Source: Lysobacterales bacterium (GTDB lineage Bacteria > Pseudomonadota > Gammaproteobacteria > Xanthomonadales > SZUA-36). Taken from it: a stretch of 64,000 bases of DNA. The translations under genes were made by a program, and so were the position numbers. Positions 45,997 through 54,158 of the stretch are shown here, in pieces. Every line of letters begins with the position of its first letter. Positions within the stretch are counted from its first letter, which is position 1. The notes below the pieces were generated by a model that had not been told where the DNA came from, did not search any database, and worked only from the letters and a program-made list of their open reading frames with translations. Location of the stretch: NCBI GenBank assembly GCA_013001885.1, contig JABDLD010000027.1:49455-113454 (forward strand). Reading direction: 5' to 3'.

Positions 45997-46051
45997 TATT
46001 CAGTCTCCTGAAAATCCCCTAAAGTTGTCTTAGAAGTCCATCTCGTGAATC

Positions 46052-46073
46052 CCTGTTCGTGCCCTCGAACAGG
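46052..46073. promoter_or_regulatory. palindromic operator-like site upstream of DUF6502 gene
   Basis: CCTGTTCG (46052-46059) and CGAACAGG (46066-46073) form a perfect 8-bp inverted repeat with a 6-bp centre. It lies between the proposed promoter and the DUF6502 ATG, either as a dimer-binding operator or as a hairpin in the 5' leader. Confidence 0.5.
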
Positions 46074-46093
46074 TCAAAGTGCGCATTACTGGC

Positions 46094-46124
46094 ACTATAG
46101 CGCATAGGATAGTCCCTTTTTCAA
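46094..46124 (-). promoter_or_regulatory. possible promoter of the DUF6502 gene
   Basis: On the minus strand, TTGAAA (46119-46124) is followed after 19 bp by TATAGT (46094-46099). Both boxes match well but the spacer is long. A TGCGC/GCGCA inverted repeat flanks the -10 box. From 46125 to 46374 I see no gene; a 67-codon frame at 46129 has no supporting feature. Confidence 0.35.
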
Positions 46125-46374
46125 CGACTTGCCACGTTTTTTTAAACTCTTACGCGTAGTGAAAAAGAGTGCTAAACGGTTCCTTTACTGCGCCACGCAC
46201 ATTCTGTTTACCACCAGGCAACCACAATCCATGTGGAAGCCTGATGTTAACTCGCCGTTGAGCGCCGTGGAACGTCCTTGTTCCTTTCGTGGAATTCCAT
46301 TCCACCCCTGGTGTTCAAATTACTATAGCTGATTTAGATTCCTTCTATATCAGCCTGATTTCCCTATCAATTTA

Positions 46375-46395
46375 CAAAAGCAATCCTTGCTTTTG
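46375..46395 (-). terminator. hairpin downstream of the small unknown gene
   Basis: CAAAAGCAA (46375-46383) and TTGCTTTTG (46387-46395) form a perfect 9-bp stem with a 3-base loop, 17 bp beyond the stop of the minus-strand gene at 46412. The stem itself ends in a T-rich arm but no long T-run follows, so it may be a terminator or a 3'-end stabiliser. Confidence 0.45.
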
Positions 46396-46411
46396 GTCGT
46401 GCCACTTACCC

Positions 46412-46699
46412 TTAGTGAATCGAAGGCATCATGCCTTTCAAGCGAGGACGTACTCCGTCCAAATCACAATCCAGGTAATTTTCAATGTCATCGGTGGCGG
46501 TCTTTCTGAAATTCGCCATGATGCTCATAATGGGTTGGCACCCGCTGGCCTCCCTGGCCTTGATTCCGGTGCCACCTTTTTCTACAAGTTCGCTATCTCT
46601 CGAAAATTCCGTTTCAGAAACTGAAATCAACCGGCTTTGTGTCCCCAGCTGACGCGTACCCCATTTAATAACGTCGTTCTTGTTTTCGGCCTTTAGCAT
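46412..46699 (-). CDS. small unknown protein with one EKGGTGI motif
   Basis: A 95-aa protein from the ATG at 46699, which has AAGG seven bases upstream; a longer frame begins at 46735 but would be nearly leaderless given the promoter at 46743-46771. It has no signal peptide or recognised domain. The segment LVEKGGTGIKAR contains one copy of the EKxGTGI unit that is repeated six times at the start of the exported protein 1.4 kb away. Two cysteines are present. It could be a genuine small gene or a gene remnant. Confidence 0.5.
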   Translation of the reverse strand: MLKAENKNDVIKWGTRQLGTQSRLISVSETEFSRDSELVEKGGTGIKAREASGCQPIMSIMANFRKTATDDIENYLDCDLDGVRPRLKGMMPSIH

Positions 46700-46742
46700 A
46701 AGAGCGCCTTTTGAATGGTGGAGTATGTACAACATGGTGCTT

Positions 46743-46771
46743 AAGTTAATCTATTTAGCCAATATTGTCAA
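46743..46771 (-). promoter_or_regulatory. sigma-70 promoter of the small unknown gene
   Basis: On the minus strand a perfect TTGACA (46766-46771) and TAACTT (46743-46748) are separated by 17 bp. Transcription would start near 46736, giving a leader of about 37 bases before the ATG at 46699. The -35 box lies inside the first of the 16-bp direct repeats. Confidence 0.55.
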
Positions 46772-46835
46772 TAGCCAAAAACGAGTTTAGACAAATTTAC
46801 AAATAGACACTTGCGTCTATAGACAAATGTGGCTA
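46756..46835. repeat. five direct repeats at exact 16-bp period (TAGMCA sites)
   Basis: Units begin at 46756, 46772, 46788, 46804 and 46820 with TAGCCAATA, TAGCCAAAA, TAGACAAAT, TAGACACTT and TAGACAAAT; the remaining bases of each 16-bp unit vary. They run from the -35 box of the minus-strand promoter outward, as an array of protein-binding sites would. The unit at 46804 also forms ATAGAC/GTCTAT with its neighbour (46803-46820). The rest of the gap to asnS (46836-47026) shows no supported gene. Confidence 0.7.
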
Positions 46836-47026
46836 TACTGTGTCTCAACAAGGTTGGAAAAGGCAAGGATCGCCGGCTCCATAGCAGAAGGAATTGCACA
46901 CCTTGTGATGCATGGATGCACTTTGCGGGTGGCGAGACGTCCGCACGACGGCCAGGAACAACACGGATGATGTTTCTGGTCGTTTTTTTTTGCGCGAACG
47001 AAAATCGCGGTGACGGTGAACCCGTC

Positions 47027-48427
47027 CTAGAAGTCTGCTTTGCCGGGAACCCGGGGGTAGGGGATAACGTCCCTGATATTAGTCATCCCCGTGATGTAAT
47101 TGACCAACCTTTCAAACCCGAGACCGAACCCCGCATGAGGAACCGTGCCGTAGCGCCGCAGGTCAAGGTACCAATTGTAGTGTTCCTTATCGAGGCCGAG
47201 TTCATCCATCCGGCGCTCGATCACATCAAGTCTCTCTTCGCGTTGCGATCCGCCAATGATTTCTCCAATTCCGGGAGCCAGCACGTCAAGCGCAGCCACC
47301 GTTCGCTCGTCATCGCTCAGGCGCATGTAGAACGCCTTGATCTCGGTTGGATAGTTCATCACGACCACCGGGGCATTGAAGTGCTTTTCCGTGAGATACC
47401 GTTCATGCTCTGTCTGCAGGTCTAGTCCCCATTCGGCCGGATACTCGAATTTCACATCCGCTTTTTTCAGAATCTCGATCGCTTCCTCGTAGTCGAGTCG
47501 AACGAACGGGGTGTCAATCAGCGTGGTTAACCGTGTGATGGCTTCAGGTTCAATCTGCTTTTCAAAGAAGGCCATGTCGTCGGGGCATTCTTCCAGCACG
47601 GCAGAAAATATGTATTTGAGAAAATCCTCAGCGACATCAGCGAGGTCGTCGAGGTCGGCGAAGGCGATTTCCGGCTCAACCATCCAGAATTCCGCCAGAT
47701 GGCGGGACGTGTTGGAGTTTTCAGCCCGGAATGTCGGACCAAACGTATAGACGTTGGTCAACGCGAGGCAATATCCCTCGACATTGAGTTGCCCCGAAAC
47801 CGTGAGAAAGGTCTCTCTGCCGAAAAAATCCTGACCGAAGTCAATCGCGCCGCTTTCCGTCCGGGGCAGGTTGGTGAGATCAAGTGTGCTAACGCGGAAC
47901 ATGTCGCCGGCGCCTTCCGCGTCAGAGGCAGTGATGATCGGTGTGTTGATCCAGTAGTAGCCGCGTTCGTGAAAGAACCGGTGTATCGCCTGTGCCGCGA
48001 CATGCCTGACGCGGGTGATTGCGCCAAAGGTATTGGTTCGGGGCCGCAGATGTGCGACCTCGCGCAGAAATTCAAAAGTGTGGCGTTTGGGTTGAATCGG
48101 GTAGGTTTCCGGATCGTCTACCCATCCGATGACGCCAACTGTCGATGCCTGTATCTCGAACTTCTGGCCGCGGCCCGCCGATTCGACCAGCGTGCCTGTG
48201 CATTCGATGGCGCATCCTGCAGTCAGTTTCTGGACTTCGGACGCATAGTTTGCAAGTTCGCCGGGCGCAACAACCTGTATCGGGTCAAAACAGGAGCCGT
48301 CATGCACGTTGATGAAGGAAAATCCTGCCTTTGAATCGCGCCGGGTTCTGACCCAGCCCTTGATCGTGATTTCAGAGCCGATGGCCGGTTTGCCGGCAAG
48401 GGCTTCTTTAATTCTGAAGAATGACAT
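47027..48427 (-). CDS. asnS: asparaginyl-tRNA synthetase
   Basis: Charges tRNA-Asn. It has 466 aa: an N-terminal OB-fold ([25 protein letters not shown]) and a class II catalytic domain with [17 protein letters not shown] (motif 2 region) and [15 protein letters not shown] (motif 3). The ending [15 protein letters not shown] is typical of AsnRS. It is divergent from iscA and monocistronic. Confidence 0.97.
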   Translation of the reverse strand: MSFFRIKEALAGKPAIGSEITIKGWVRTRRDSKAGFSFINVHDGSCFDPIQVVAPGELANYASEVQKLTAGCAIECTGTLVESAGRGQKFEIQASTVGVIGWVDDPETYPIQPKRHTFEFLREVAHLRPRTNTFGAITRVRHVAAQAIHRFFHERGYYWINTPIITASDAEGAGDMFRVSTLDLTNLPRTESGAIDFGQDFFGRETFLTVSGQLNVEGYCLALTNVYTFGPTFRAENSNTSRHLAEFWMVEPEIAFADLDDLADVAEDFLKYIFSAVLEECPDDMAFFEKQIEPEAITRLTTLIDTPFVRLDYEEAIEILKKADVKFEYPAEWGLDLQTEHERYLTEKHFNAPVVVMNYPTEIKAFYMRLSDDERTVAALDVLAPGIGEIIGGSQREERLDVIERRMDELGLDKEHYNWYLDLRRYGTVPHAGFGLGFERLVNYITGMTNIRDVIPYPRVPGKADF

Positions 48428-48437
48428 AATGATTGAG

Positions 48438-48467
48438 TTGATCCGGAGTCAGGAAACCCCAGATAAT
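48438..48467 (+). promoter_or_regulatory. possible promoter of iscA-like gene
   Basis: TTGATC (48438-48443) and GATAAT (48462-48467) are separated by 18 bp in the 110-bp gap between divergent asnS and the IscA-like gene. The -10 box matches five of six positions. Confidence 0.4.
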
Positions 48468-48537
48468 AAAGCACCTTCGACGGAACCAAAACCCCGTAGA
48501 AGGATCAATCAGACATTCAAGGATAAAAGTTTAGGCC

Positions 48538-48861
48538 ATGGCGATTAAATTGACACCGACTGCCGCGGAGCGGGTAAAGAGCTTTCTGCAAAGGGACGGG
48601 GGCATCGGCCTGCGCCTGGGAGTGAAAAAGACCGGTTGCTCCGGCTGGGCCTATACCGTTGAACTGGCTGAAGATGTGCAGTCCGGGGACACCGTGTTCG
48701 AGCAGGATGACGTCAAGATTGTAGTGACGCATGACAGCCTGGCTTTTCTTGACGGATCCACTATCGACTTTGCCGCCGAAGGTCTCGGATACGCATTCCG
48801 CTTCAACAACCCCAATGTTACGGACGAATGCGGGTGCGGCGAGAGTTTCACGATCGGTTAA
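48538..48861 (+). CDS. iscA: IscA-type iron-sulfur cluster assembly protein
   Basis: A 107-aa A-type carrier that binds iron or an Fe-S cluster through three conserved cysteines: Cys in KKTGCSGWAY and two in DECGCGESF at the C-terminus. It is close to E. coli IscA in sequence but stands alone, with no iscR, iscS, iscU, hscA or fdx next to it. It may serve as a stand-alone carrier. Confidence 0.9.
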   Translation: MAIKLTPTAAERVKSFLQRDGGIGLRLGVKKTGCSGWAYTVELAEDVQSGDTVFEQDDVKIVVTHDSLAFLDGSTIDFAAEGLGYAFRFNNPNVTDECGCGESFTIG

Positions 48862-48868
48862 TCCTTGC

Positions 48869-48997
48869 TATAATCCGCCGGCTTCGCTGACGGAAACAGT
48901 TTCCCGGCGAAAATCCTTGCTTCACTTCGCGAATAATTCGACGAAGGAGGCTTTGATAGTGCGTTCCAACGCACTGACAAATCCATAAGGAGTCACA
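48869..48997 (+). promoter_or_regulatory. promoter and leader of the rpsF operon
   Basis: A perfect -10 box TATAAT is at 48869-48874, with a poor -35 region. The leader of about 115 bases contains the perfect hairpin AGTGCGTT/AACGCACT (48958-48965, 48968-48975) just before the ribosome site AAGGAG. In many bacteria the rpsF leader binds S6:S18 for autoregulation; whether this hairpin is that motif cannot be decided here. Confidence 0.5.
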
Positions 48998-49555
48998 ATG
49001 AGACACTACGAAATATGTTTTCTGGTCCACCCGGATCAGAGCGAGCAGGTTCCTGCCATGCTGGAACGTTACCGTGCCCTGATCGAGGGCAACAACGGAG
49101 CGATCCATCGCCTGGAAGACTGGGGCCGTCGTCAATTGGCGTTTCCCATAGCCAAGCTGCACAAAGCGCACTACGTTCTGATGAACATCGAATGTGACGG
49201 CGCGACGCTGGCAGAACTCGAAGGCATCTTCCGCTTCAATGATGCCGTATTACGGCATTTGACCGTGAACCGACAGGCCGCAATCGCTGAGCAGTCACTG
49301 ATGATGAAGGCGAAGGAAGAGAAAGATCGTTCGAGCCGCAGCTATGAAGAGCGCAAGTCTGCTGAATCAAAAAGAGATTCCGGACCAAAGAAAGATTCTG
49401 AAGACAAGAAAGCCAGCGCTGACGACTCAGCGGAAGCCAAGGCTGAAACCGCGCCATCCGACGATGATAAAGATGCAGAAAAGGCAGCCCCGGCCGAACT
49501 GGCTACGGACGAATCAAGCAAAAAGGCCGCAGACGCAGAAAGCGCTGACGCCTGA
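48998..49555 (+). CDS. rpsF: 30S ribosomal protein S6 with long acidic/charged tail
   Basis: Binds 16S rRNA as a pair with S18. The first 105 or so residues are normal S6: [39 protein letters not shown] and HYVLMNIE. The protein is 185 aa against 131 in E. coli because of a C-terminal tail of about 70 residues made almost only of Lys, Asp, Glu, Ser and Ala, likely disordered. It opens the rpsF-rpsR-rplI-dnaB cluster. Confidence 0.96.
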   Translation: MRHYEICFLVHPDQSEQVPAMLERYRALIEGNNGAIHRLEDWGRRQLAFPIAKLHKAHYVLMNIECDGATLAELEGIFRFNDAVLRHLTVNRQAAIAEQSLMMKAKEEKDRSSRSYEERKSAESKRDSGPKKDSEDKKASADDSAEAKAETAPSDDDKDAEKAAPAELATDESSKKAADAESADA

Positions 49556-49575
49556 ACAGGAACAGGAGAAATATC

Positions 49576-49800
49576 ATGGCACGTCAATTCAGACGTAGAA
49601 AATTCTGCCGCTTTACCGCGGAGGGAATTACCGAGATAGATTACAAAGACATCAACATGCTCAAGCAGTACATCGGTGAATCCGGCAAAATCGTTCCGAG
49701 CCGCATTACCGGCACCAAGGCGCGGTACCAGCGCCAGCTTGCCAAGGCTATAAAGCATGCGCGCTATCTGTCGCTCCTGCCTTATACCGACAACCATTGA
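49576..49800 (+). CDS. rpsR: 30S ribosomal protein S18
   Basis: A 74-aa protein of the small subunit: [14 protein letters not shown] at the start, [19 protein letters not shown] and [22 protein letters not shown]. It partners S6, encoded just upstream (20-bp gap). A single Cys is present in the N-terminal segment. Confidence 0.98.
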   Translation: MARQFRRRKFCRFTAEGITEIDYKDINMLKQYIGESGKIVPSRITGTKARYQRQLAKAIKHARYLSLLPYTDNH

Positions 49801-49826
49801 TCTGCTGATCGATCAGGAGAACCGAA

Positions 49827-50273
49827 ATGGAAGTGATACTGCTTGAAAAAGTACTTAATCTGGGCGATCTGGGCGACAAGGTAAATGTCAAGCCGGGCTA
49901 CGGACGCAATTACCTCGTGCCTTCAGGCAAAGCTATGCGCGCGAACAAGGCCAATGTTGCCGAGTTCGAAGCGCGCCGTGAGGAGCTGGAGAAGTTGGCA
50001 CTGCAGAAACTGTCTTCGGCTGAAGACAGGGTTTCGGCACTTGACGGTTTCGAAGTTATACTGACCGCAAATGCCAGTGAAGAAGGCAAGCTCTACGGTT
50101 CAATTGGCCCGCGCGAAATCGCTGATGCGGTGACTGAGAAAGGCCTCGAGCTCTTGAAAGCCGAAGTGATTATGGGCGAAGGTCCGATCCGCTTCACCGG
50201 AGAGCACGACGTACTGGTGCACCTGCACGCGGACGTTGAAACCCAAATCAAGGTTACTGTAAACGCGGAATAA
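49827..50273 (+). CDS. rplI: 50S ribosomal protein L9
   Basis: A 148-aa two-domain protein of the large subunit. The N-terminal domain has [20 protein letters not shown] and [13 protein letters not shown], followed by the long connecting helix and the C-terminal rRNA-binding domain ([12 protein letters not shown]). Last ribosomal gene of the cluster, 9 bp ahead of dnaB. Confidence 0.98.
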   Translation: MEVILLEKVLNLGDLGDKVNVKPGYGRNYLVPSGKAMRANKANVAEFEARREELEKLALQKLSSAEDRVSALDGFEVILTANASEEGKLYGSIGPREIADAVTEKGLELLKAEVIMGEGPIRFTGEHDVLVHLHADVETQIKVTVNAE

Positions 50274-50282
50274 TTACAGGGA

Positions 50283-51662
50283 ATGCCAGCCCCCAAAATC
50301 GCTACCGTCGAAAATCTGAAGGTTCCACCTCACTCTCTTGAGGGCGAACAGGCGGTACTTGGGGGGCTGTTATTGTCCCCCCGGGCGTTTGACCAGGTCG
50401 CGGACATCATCACCGAGACAGATTTCTATCGCGAAGATCACCGTCTCATTTACCGCGCGATTCATGAACTGAGCAACAAGGGGCGGCCCTGCGACGCAGT
50501 GACCGTCACCGAATGGTTTGAGTCCCATGGAAAAGTCGATCAGGTGGATGGCGGCGGATACATCAGCCAACTCGCCTCGAGCACGCCCAGTGCGGCCAAC
50601 GTTAAAGCCTATGCTGAGATTGTTCGCGAAAAGTCCATTCTTCGCCAGTTGATCGACGTCGGCGCCGAGATCACGACCAGCGCTTTTTCTTCCGATGGCC
50701 GCGACAGCCGTGAGCTGCTGGAAGAGGCAGAGCGCAACGTCTTCGCGATCGCCGATCAGGGCATGCGCACTTCGTCTGGGTTCGTCAGCGTGCAGGACAC
50801 CATCAAGGAAGCGATCGAAAAGATCCAGGAACTGCACGAGTTTGAAGGTGAAATCACCGGGACACCCACGGGTTTCAAGGACTTCGACAAGCTGACGGCC
50901 GGGCTGCAGGATTCAGACCTGGTGATCGTTGCCGGCCGGCCGGCCATGGGCAAGACCACGCTGGCCATGAACATCGCCGAGAACGCTGCCATCAAACACA
51001 ATGTGCCGGTAGCCATTTTCAGCATGGAAATGTCTTCCCTGCAGTTGGTTATGAGGCTGTTTTCTTCCCTGGGCCAGATCGATCAGACACGTTTACGCAC
51101 GGGCAATCTCGATGAACTGGACTGGCCGAAACTGACCTCGGCGATGAACCTGCTGCATAAAAGCCACATTTTCATTGACGAAACCCCGTCGCTTTCCCCT
51201 TCAGAACTCCGGGCCCGCGCCCGCAGACTCAAGCGGGAACACAATATCGGCATGATCGTCGTGGATTATCTGCAGCTGATGTCGGTGCCCGGCTCCAATG
51301 AAAACCGGGCCACGGAAATCGCGGAAATTTCCCGCTCGCTCAAAGCCATTGCGAAGGAGTTGCACCTGCCGGTAGTGGCGCTGTCACAGCTGAACCGTGC
51401 GCTGGAGCAACGTCCCAACAAACGTCCGGTGATGGCTGATTTGCGCGAATCGGGCGCAATCGAGCAGGATGCCGATCTGATCGTGTTTATTTATCGTGAC
51501 GAGGTGTACAACGAAGACACTCCGGAAAAAGGCAAGGCTGAGATCATTATCGGCAAACACCGCAACGGCCCGACCGATACGGTGGCGCTGAGTTTCCAGG
51601 GCCAGTGGTTGCGGTTCGTGAATTACGCGCCGGAGTACGCTTACGCCCAAAACCGCGACTGA
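50283..51662 (+). CDS. dnaB: replicative DNA helicase
   Basis: Hexameric 5'-3' helicase at the replication fork. It has 459 aa: N-terminal collar domain (PPHSLEGEQAVLGGLLL) and RecA-like motor with Walker A GRPAMGKTTLAMN, Walker B IVVDYLQLM and the loop LSQLNRALEQRPNKRPVMAD. No intein is present. Ends 2 bp from the convergent pspF-like gene. Confidence 0.97.
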   Translation: MPAPKIATVENLKVPPHSLEGEQAVLGGLLLSPRAFDQVADIITETDFYREDHRLIYRAIHELSNKGRPCDAVTVTEWFESHGKVDQVDGGGYISQLASSTPSAANVKAYAEIVREKSILRQLIDVGAEITTSAFSSDGRDSRELLEEAERNVFAIADQGMRTSSGFVSVQDTIKEAIEKIQELHEFEGEITGTPTGFKDFDKLTAGLQDSDLVIVAGRPAMGKTTLAMNIAENAAIKHNVPVAIFSMEMSSLQLVMRLFSSLGQIDQTRLRTGNLDELDWPKLTSAMNLLHKSHIFIDETPSLSPSELRARARRLKREHNIGMIVVDYLQLMSVPGSNENRATEIAEISRSLKAIAKELHLPVVALSQLNRALEQRPNKRPVMADLRESGAIEQDADLIVFIYRDEVYNEDTPEKGKAEIIIGKHRNGPTDTVALSFQGQWLRFVNYAPEYAYAQNRD

Positions 51663-51664
51663 TC

Positions 51665-52675
51665 TCAGTCCTCTTCAGAATCGGTCAATTCGTATTTTCT
51701 CAAGTACCCGCGCAGCTGGTGGTAGGTCATTCCGAGAAACTCGGCGGTTTTCTTCTGGTTGAAGCGGCAACGTTGCAGCGCGGCCTGCAGCAATTCAATT
51801 TCCATTTCCTGGATGTATTCCTTGAATCCATAGGGCTCCTGCGGGGAGCGGTCGGTTAAGCTGATTTCTGCGGCTTCCGGGGCATTTCCTGGGCGCCAGG
51901 GGGAATCAAACGGGTCGAAATTGATTTCCGAGATCGGGTCGTCTTCCCCCAGTGATGTATATACGGCCCTCTCGACCACGTTTTTCAATTCGCGCACGTT
52001 CCCGGGCCAGGCGTACTCCAGCAGCAAATCGCGAGCCGATTCACTGAATCCGGCGAATAGCTCCAGTCCCAGTTCCCCCGACATTTTGACGGCAAAATGT
52101 TCGGCCAGCGGCAGGATGTCCTCCTGGCGCTCCCGCAACGGGGGCAGGGTAATGACGTCGAACGCGAGCCGGTCCAGCAAGTCAGCCCGAAACCGACCCT
52201 GCTCGGCCAGTGCCGGCAAGTCCTCGTTGGTGGCGCCAATAATTCGGACATCCGTGCGGATGGTATCGTTTCCGCCCACCCGTTCGAGTTCGCCGTATTC
52301 GATGACCCGCAGGACTTTCTCCTGAACCCGGTCGGACGTATTCGCCAGCTCATCCAGGAACAGGCTGCCCTCGTTGGCCAGTTCAAAGCGGCCGAGGCGC
52401 CTTCGTGTCGCGCCGGTGAAAGAGCCTGCTTCGTGGCCGAACAGCTCGGTTTCCAGCAGAGATTCGGCCAGCGCCGCGCAATTGAGCTTGACAAAAGGGC
52501 GGTCCCAACGGGGCGACAGGTAATGGATGCGGGCCGCAATGAGCTCCTTGCCGGTGCCGCGTTCGCCGATAATCAGCACGGGCCGGTTCAGTTGCGCCAC
52601 GCGCGAGACTCGCTCGAGAATCTCGAGAAAAACAGGCGCCTCACCGATCAGTGGCTGTTCCTGTTGGCGGTCCAT
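51665..52675 (-). CDS. pspF: PspF-type sigma-54 activator
   Basis: A sigma-54 enhancer-binding ATPase without an N-terminal sensory domain, as in PspF. I use the ATG at 52675 (336 aa) with GAGG five bases upstream; the frame is open to 52750. The AAA domain has Walker A GERGTGKE and the sigma-54 contact loop reads GSFTGA in place of the usual GAFTGA; LFLDELAN and GNVRELKNVVERA follow. A Fis-type HTH closes the protein (FNQKKTAEFLGMTYHQLRGYL). The psp operon it would control is not in the window. Confidence 0.85.
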   Translation of the reverse strand: MDRQQEQPLIGEAPVFLEILERVSRVAQLNRPVLIIGERGTGKELIAARIHYLSPRWDRPFVKLNCAALAESLLETELFGHEAGSFTGATRRRLGRFELANEGSLFLDELANTSDRVQEKVLRVIEYGELERVGGNDTIRTDVRIIGATNEDLPALAEQGRFRADLLDRLAFDVITLPPLRERQEDILPLAEHFAVKMSGELGLELFAGFSESARDLLLEYAWPGNVRELKNVVERAVYTSLGEDDPISEINFDPFDSPWRPGNAPEAAEISLTDRSPQEPYGFKEYIQEMEIELLQAALQRCRFNQKKTAEFLGMTYHQLRGYLRKYELTDSEED

Positions 52676-52793
52676 CTGGTCCTCTGCATTAGCCTGTCCA
52701 GCAGCCATTGTAAGAAAAACAGCCTGATTGTGATATGGGCTGGAGGTCACGGGCCTGATCTGTTACAAGAACAGCTGGGTTCAGGGCACATCA

Positions 52794-54152
52794 ATGGCAA
52801 AGAACAAGAACAGTTATCAATGCGAGAATTGCGGCCTGCAATTGACCAAGTGGGCGGGGCAGTGCCCCGAGTGCCGTGAATGGAACAGTATCGTTGAATC
52901 CGTTGCCGTTGCCCGTCCGCCGGGCCGTTTTGGCGGCTATGCGGGGCAACTCAGCAATGAGGTCAAAAGCCTTGCGGCCATCGGGCGGGCGAAAGTAGAC
53001 CGGATGGCCGTGGGTGTCGGCGAGATTGACCGGGTGCTGGGCGGAGGCATCGTGCCCGGATCCGTGATTTTGCTCGGCGGTGATCCGGGAATCGGTAAAT
53101 CGACCCTTCTGATCCAGTTGGTCTCGGCCCTGGCGGGCCGGTTTCCAAGCCTTTACATCACCGGTGAGGAGTCACTGGAGCAATTGGGAATGCGGGCGCG
53201 GCGTCTGGAGCTGACGCTGGACGGAATCCGCTGCCTGACCGAAACATCGGTCGAACAGATTCTTGGGCATGCCGAAAGTGAAAAACCCAGCCTGATGATC
53301 ATCGACTCGATTCAAACGGTGTACACCGAGGGGCTCGCGTCTGCACCCGGTTCCGTGGCCCAGATCAGGGAGTCGGCTGCGGCGCTGGTTCGATGGGCCA
53401 AGGAACGGCACTGTTGCGTGATCCTGGTCGGGCACGTGACCAAGGAGGGTGCGCTGGCCGGCCCACGCGTGCTCGAGCACATGGTAGACGCCGTGCTTTA
53501 TTTTGAGAGTGACGGGGGAAGCCGGTTCCGCGTGATTCGCGCGATCAAGAACCGTTTTGGTGCAGTCAACGAGCTCGGCATGTTTGCGATGACGGGCAAA
53601 GGGCTGAAGGAAGTGAAAAATCCTTCCGCGATTTTTTTATCCGGGCATGACCAGCCGGTCGCCGGCAGCGCGATCACCGTGGTACGGGAAGGCACCCGGC
53701 CGATCCTGCTGGAAGTGCAGGCCCTGGTCGATCTCAGTCATCTGAACAACCCACGCAGGGTTGCGCTCGGTCTCGAACACAACCGGTTGGCCATGATGCT
53801 GGCCGTTATGCATCGGCACGGGGGCGTGGCGCTGGCTGACCACGATGTGTTCATAAACGTCGTCGGCGGCATGCGGATCACCGAGACCGCCGCCGACCTG
53901 CCCATGTTGCTGGCTCTCCATTCGAGTTTTCGGGACCGCCCGCTCAGGGAAAAGATGATTTGCTTCGGTGAGGTGGGTTTGTCCGGTGAGATCCGCCCGG
54001 TTCCGGACGGTGAGCAGCGCCTAAAAGAAGCAGCAGGTCATGGGTTCAAGACAGCGCTGGTCCCGGTAGCCAATGCGCCACGAAAAACGGTCGCCGGTCT
54101 GAATATCATGGCCCTGCGAAACGTCGCCGAAGCCCTCGAGAAGCTGAACTGA
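52794..54152 (+). CDS. radA: DNA repair protein RadA
   Basis: Branch-migration helicase acting in recombination. It has 452 aa: a zinc finger YQCENCGLQLTKWAGQCPEC, the RecA-like core with Walker A GDPGIGKSTLLIQ, the RadA motif KNRFGAVNELG, and a C-terminal Lon-like domain (RVALGLEHNRLAMMLAVM onward). It is monocistronic, divergent from pspF and convergent with an acyltransferase gene. Confidence 0.96.
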   Translation: MAKNKNSYQCENCGLQLTKWAGQCPECREWNSIVESVAVARPPGRFGGYAGQLSNEVKSLAAIGRAKVDRMAVGVGEIDRVLGGGIVPGSVILLGGDPGIGKSTLLIQLVSALAGRFPSLYITGEESLEQLGMRARRLELTLDGIRCLTETSVEQILGHAESEKPSLMIIDSIQTVYTEGLASAPGSVAQIRESAAALVRWAKERHCCVILVGHVTKEGALAGPRVLEHMVDAVLYFESDGGSRFRVIRAIKNRFGAVNELGMFAMTGKGLKEVKNPSAIFLSGHDQPVAGSAITVVREGTRPILLEVQALVDLSHLNNPRRVALGLEHNRLAMMLAVMHRHGGVALADHDVFINVVGGMRITETAADLPMLLALHSSFRDRPLREKMICFGEVGLSGEIRPVPDGEQRLKEAAGHGFKTALVPVANAPRKTVAGLNIMALRNVAEALEKLN

Positions 54153-54158
54153 CTGGCC

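Noticed and set aside
46129..46332. 67-codon plus-strand frame in the accessory region
   Set aside because: No ribosome site or domain, and it lies in the upstream region of two minus-strand genes.
46756..46835. Direct repeats considered as replication iterons
   Set aside because: No replication initiator gene or other origin features nearby; overlap with a promoter fits regulation better.
44086..47026. Insertion sequence or prophage remnant
   Set aside because: No transposase, integrase, or clear target duplication found.
46829..47425. Open frame of 198 codons on the plus strand
   Set aside because: Two thirds lies antisense inside asnS, and the rest shows no ribosome site or recognisable domain.
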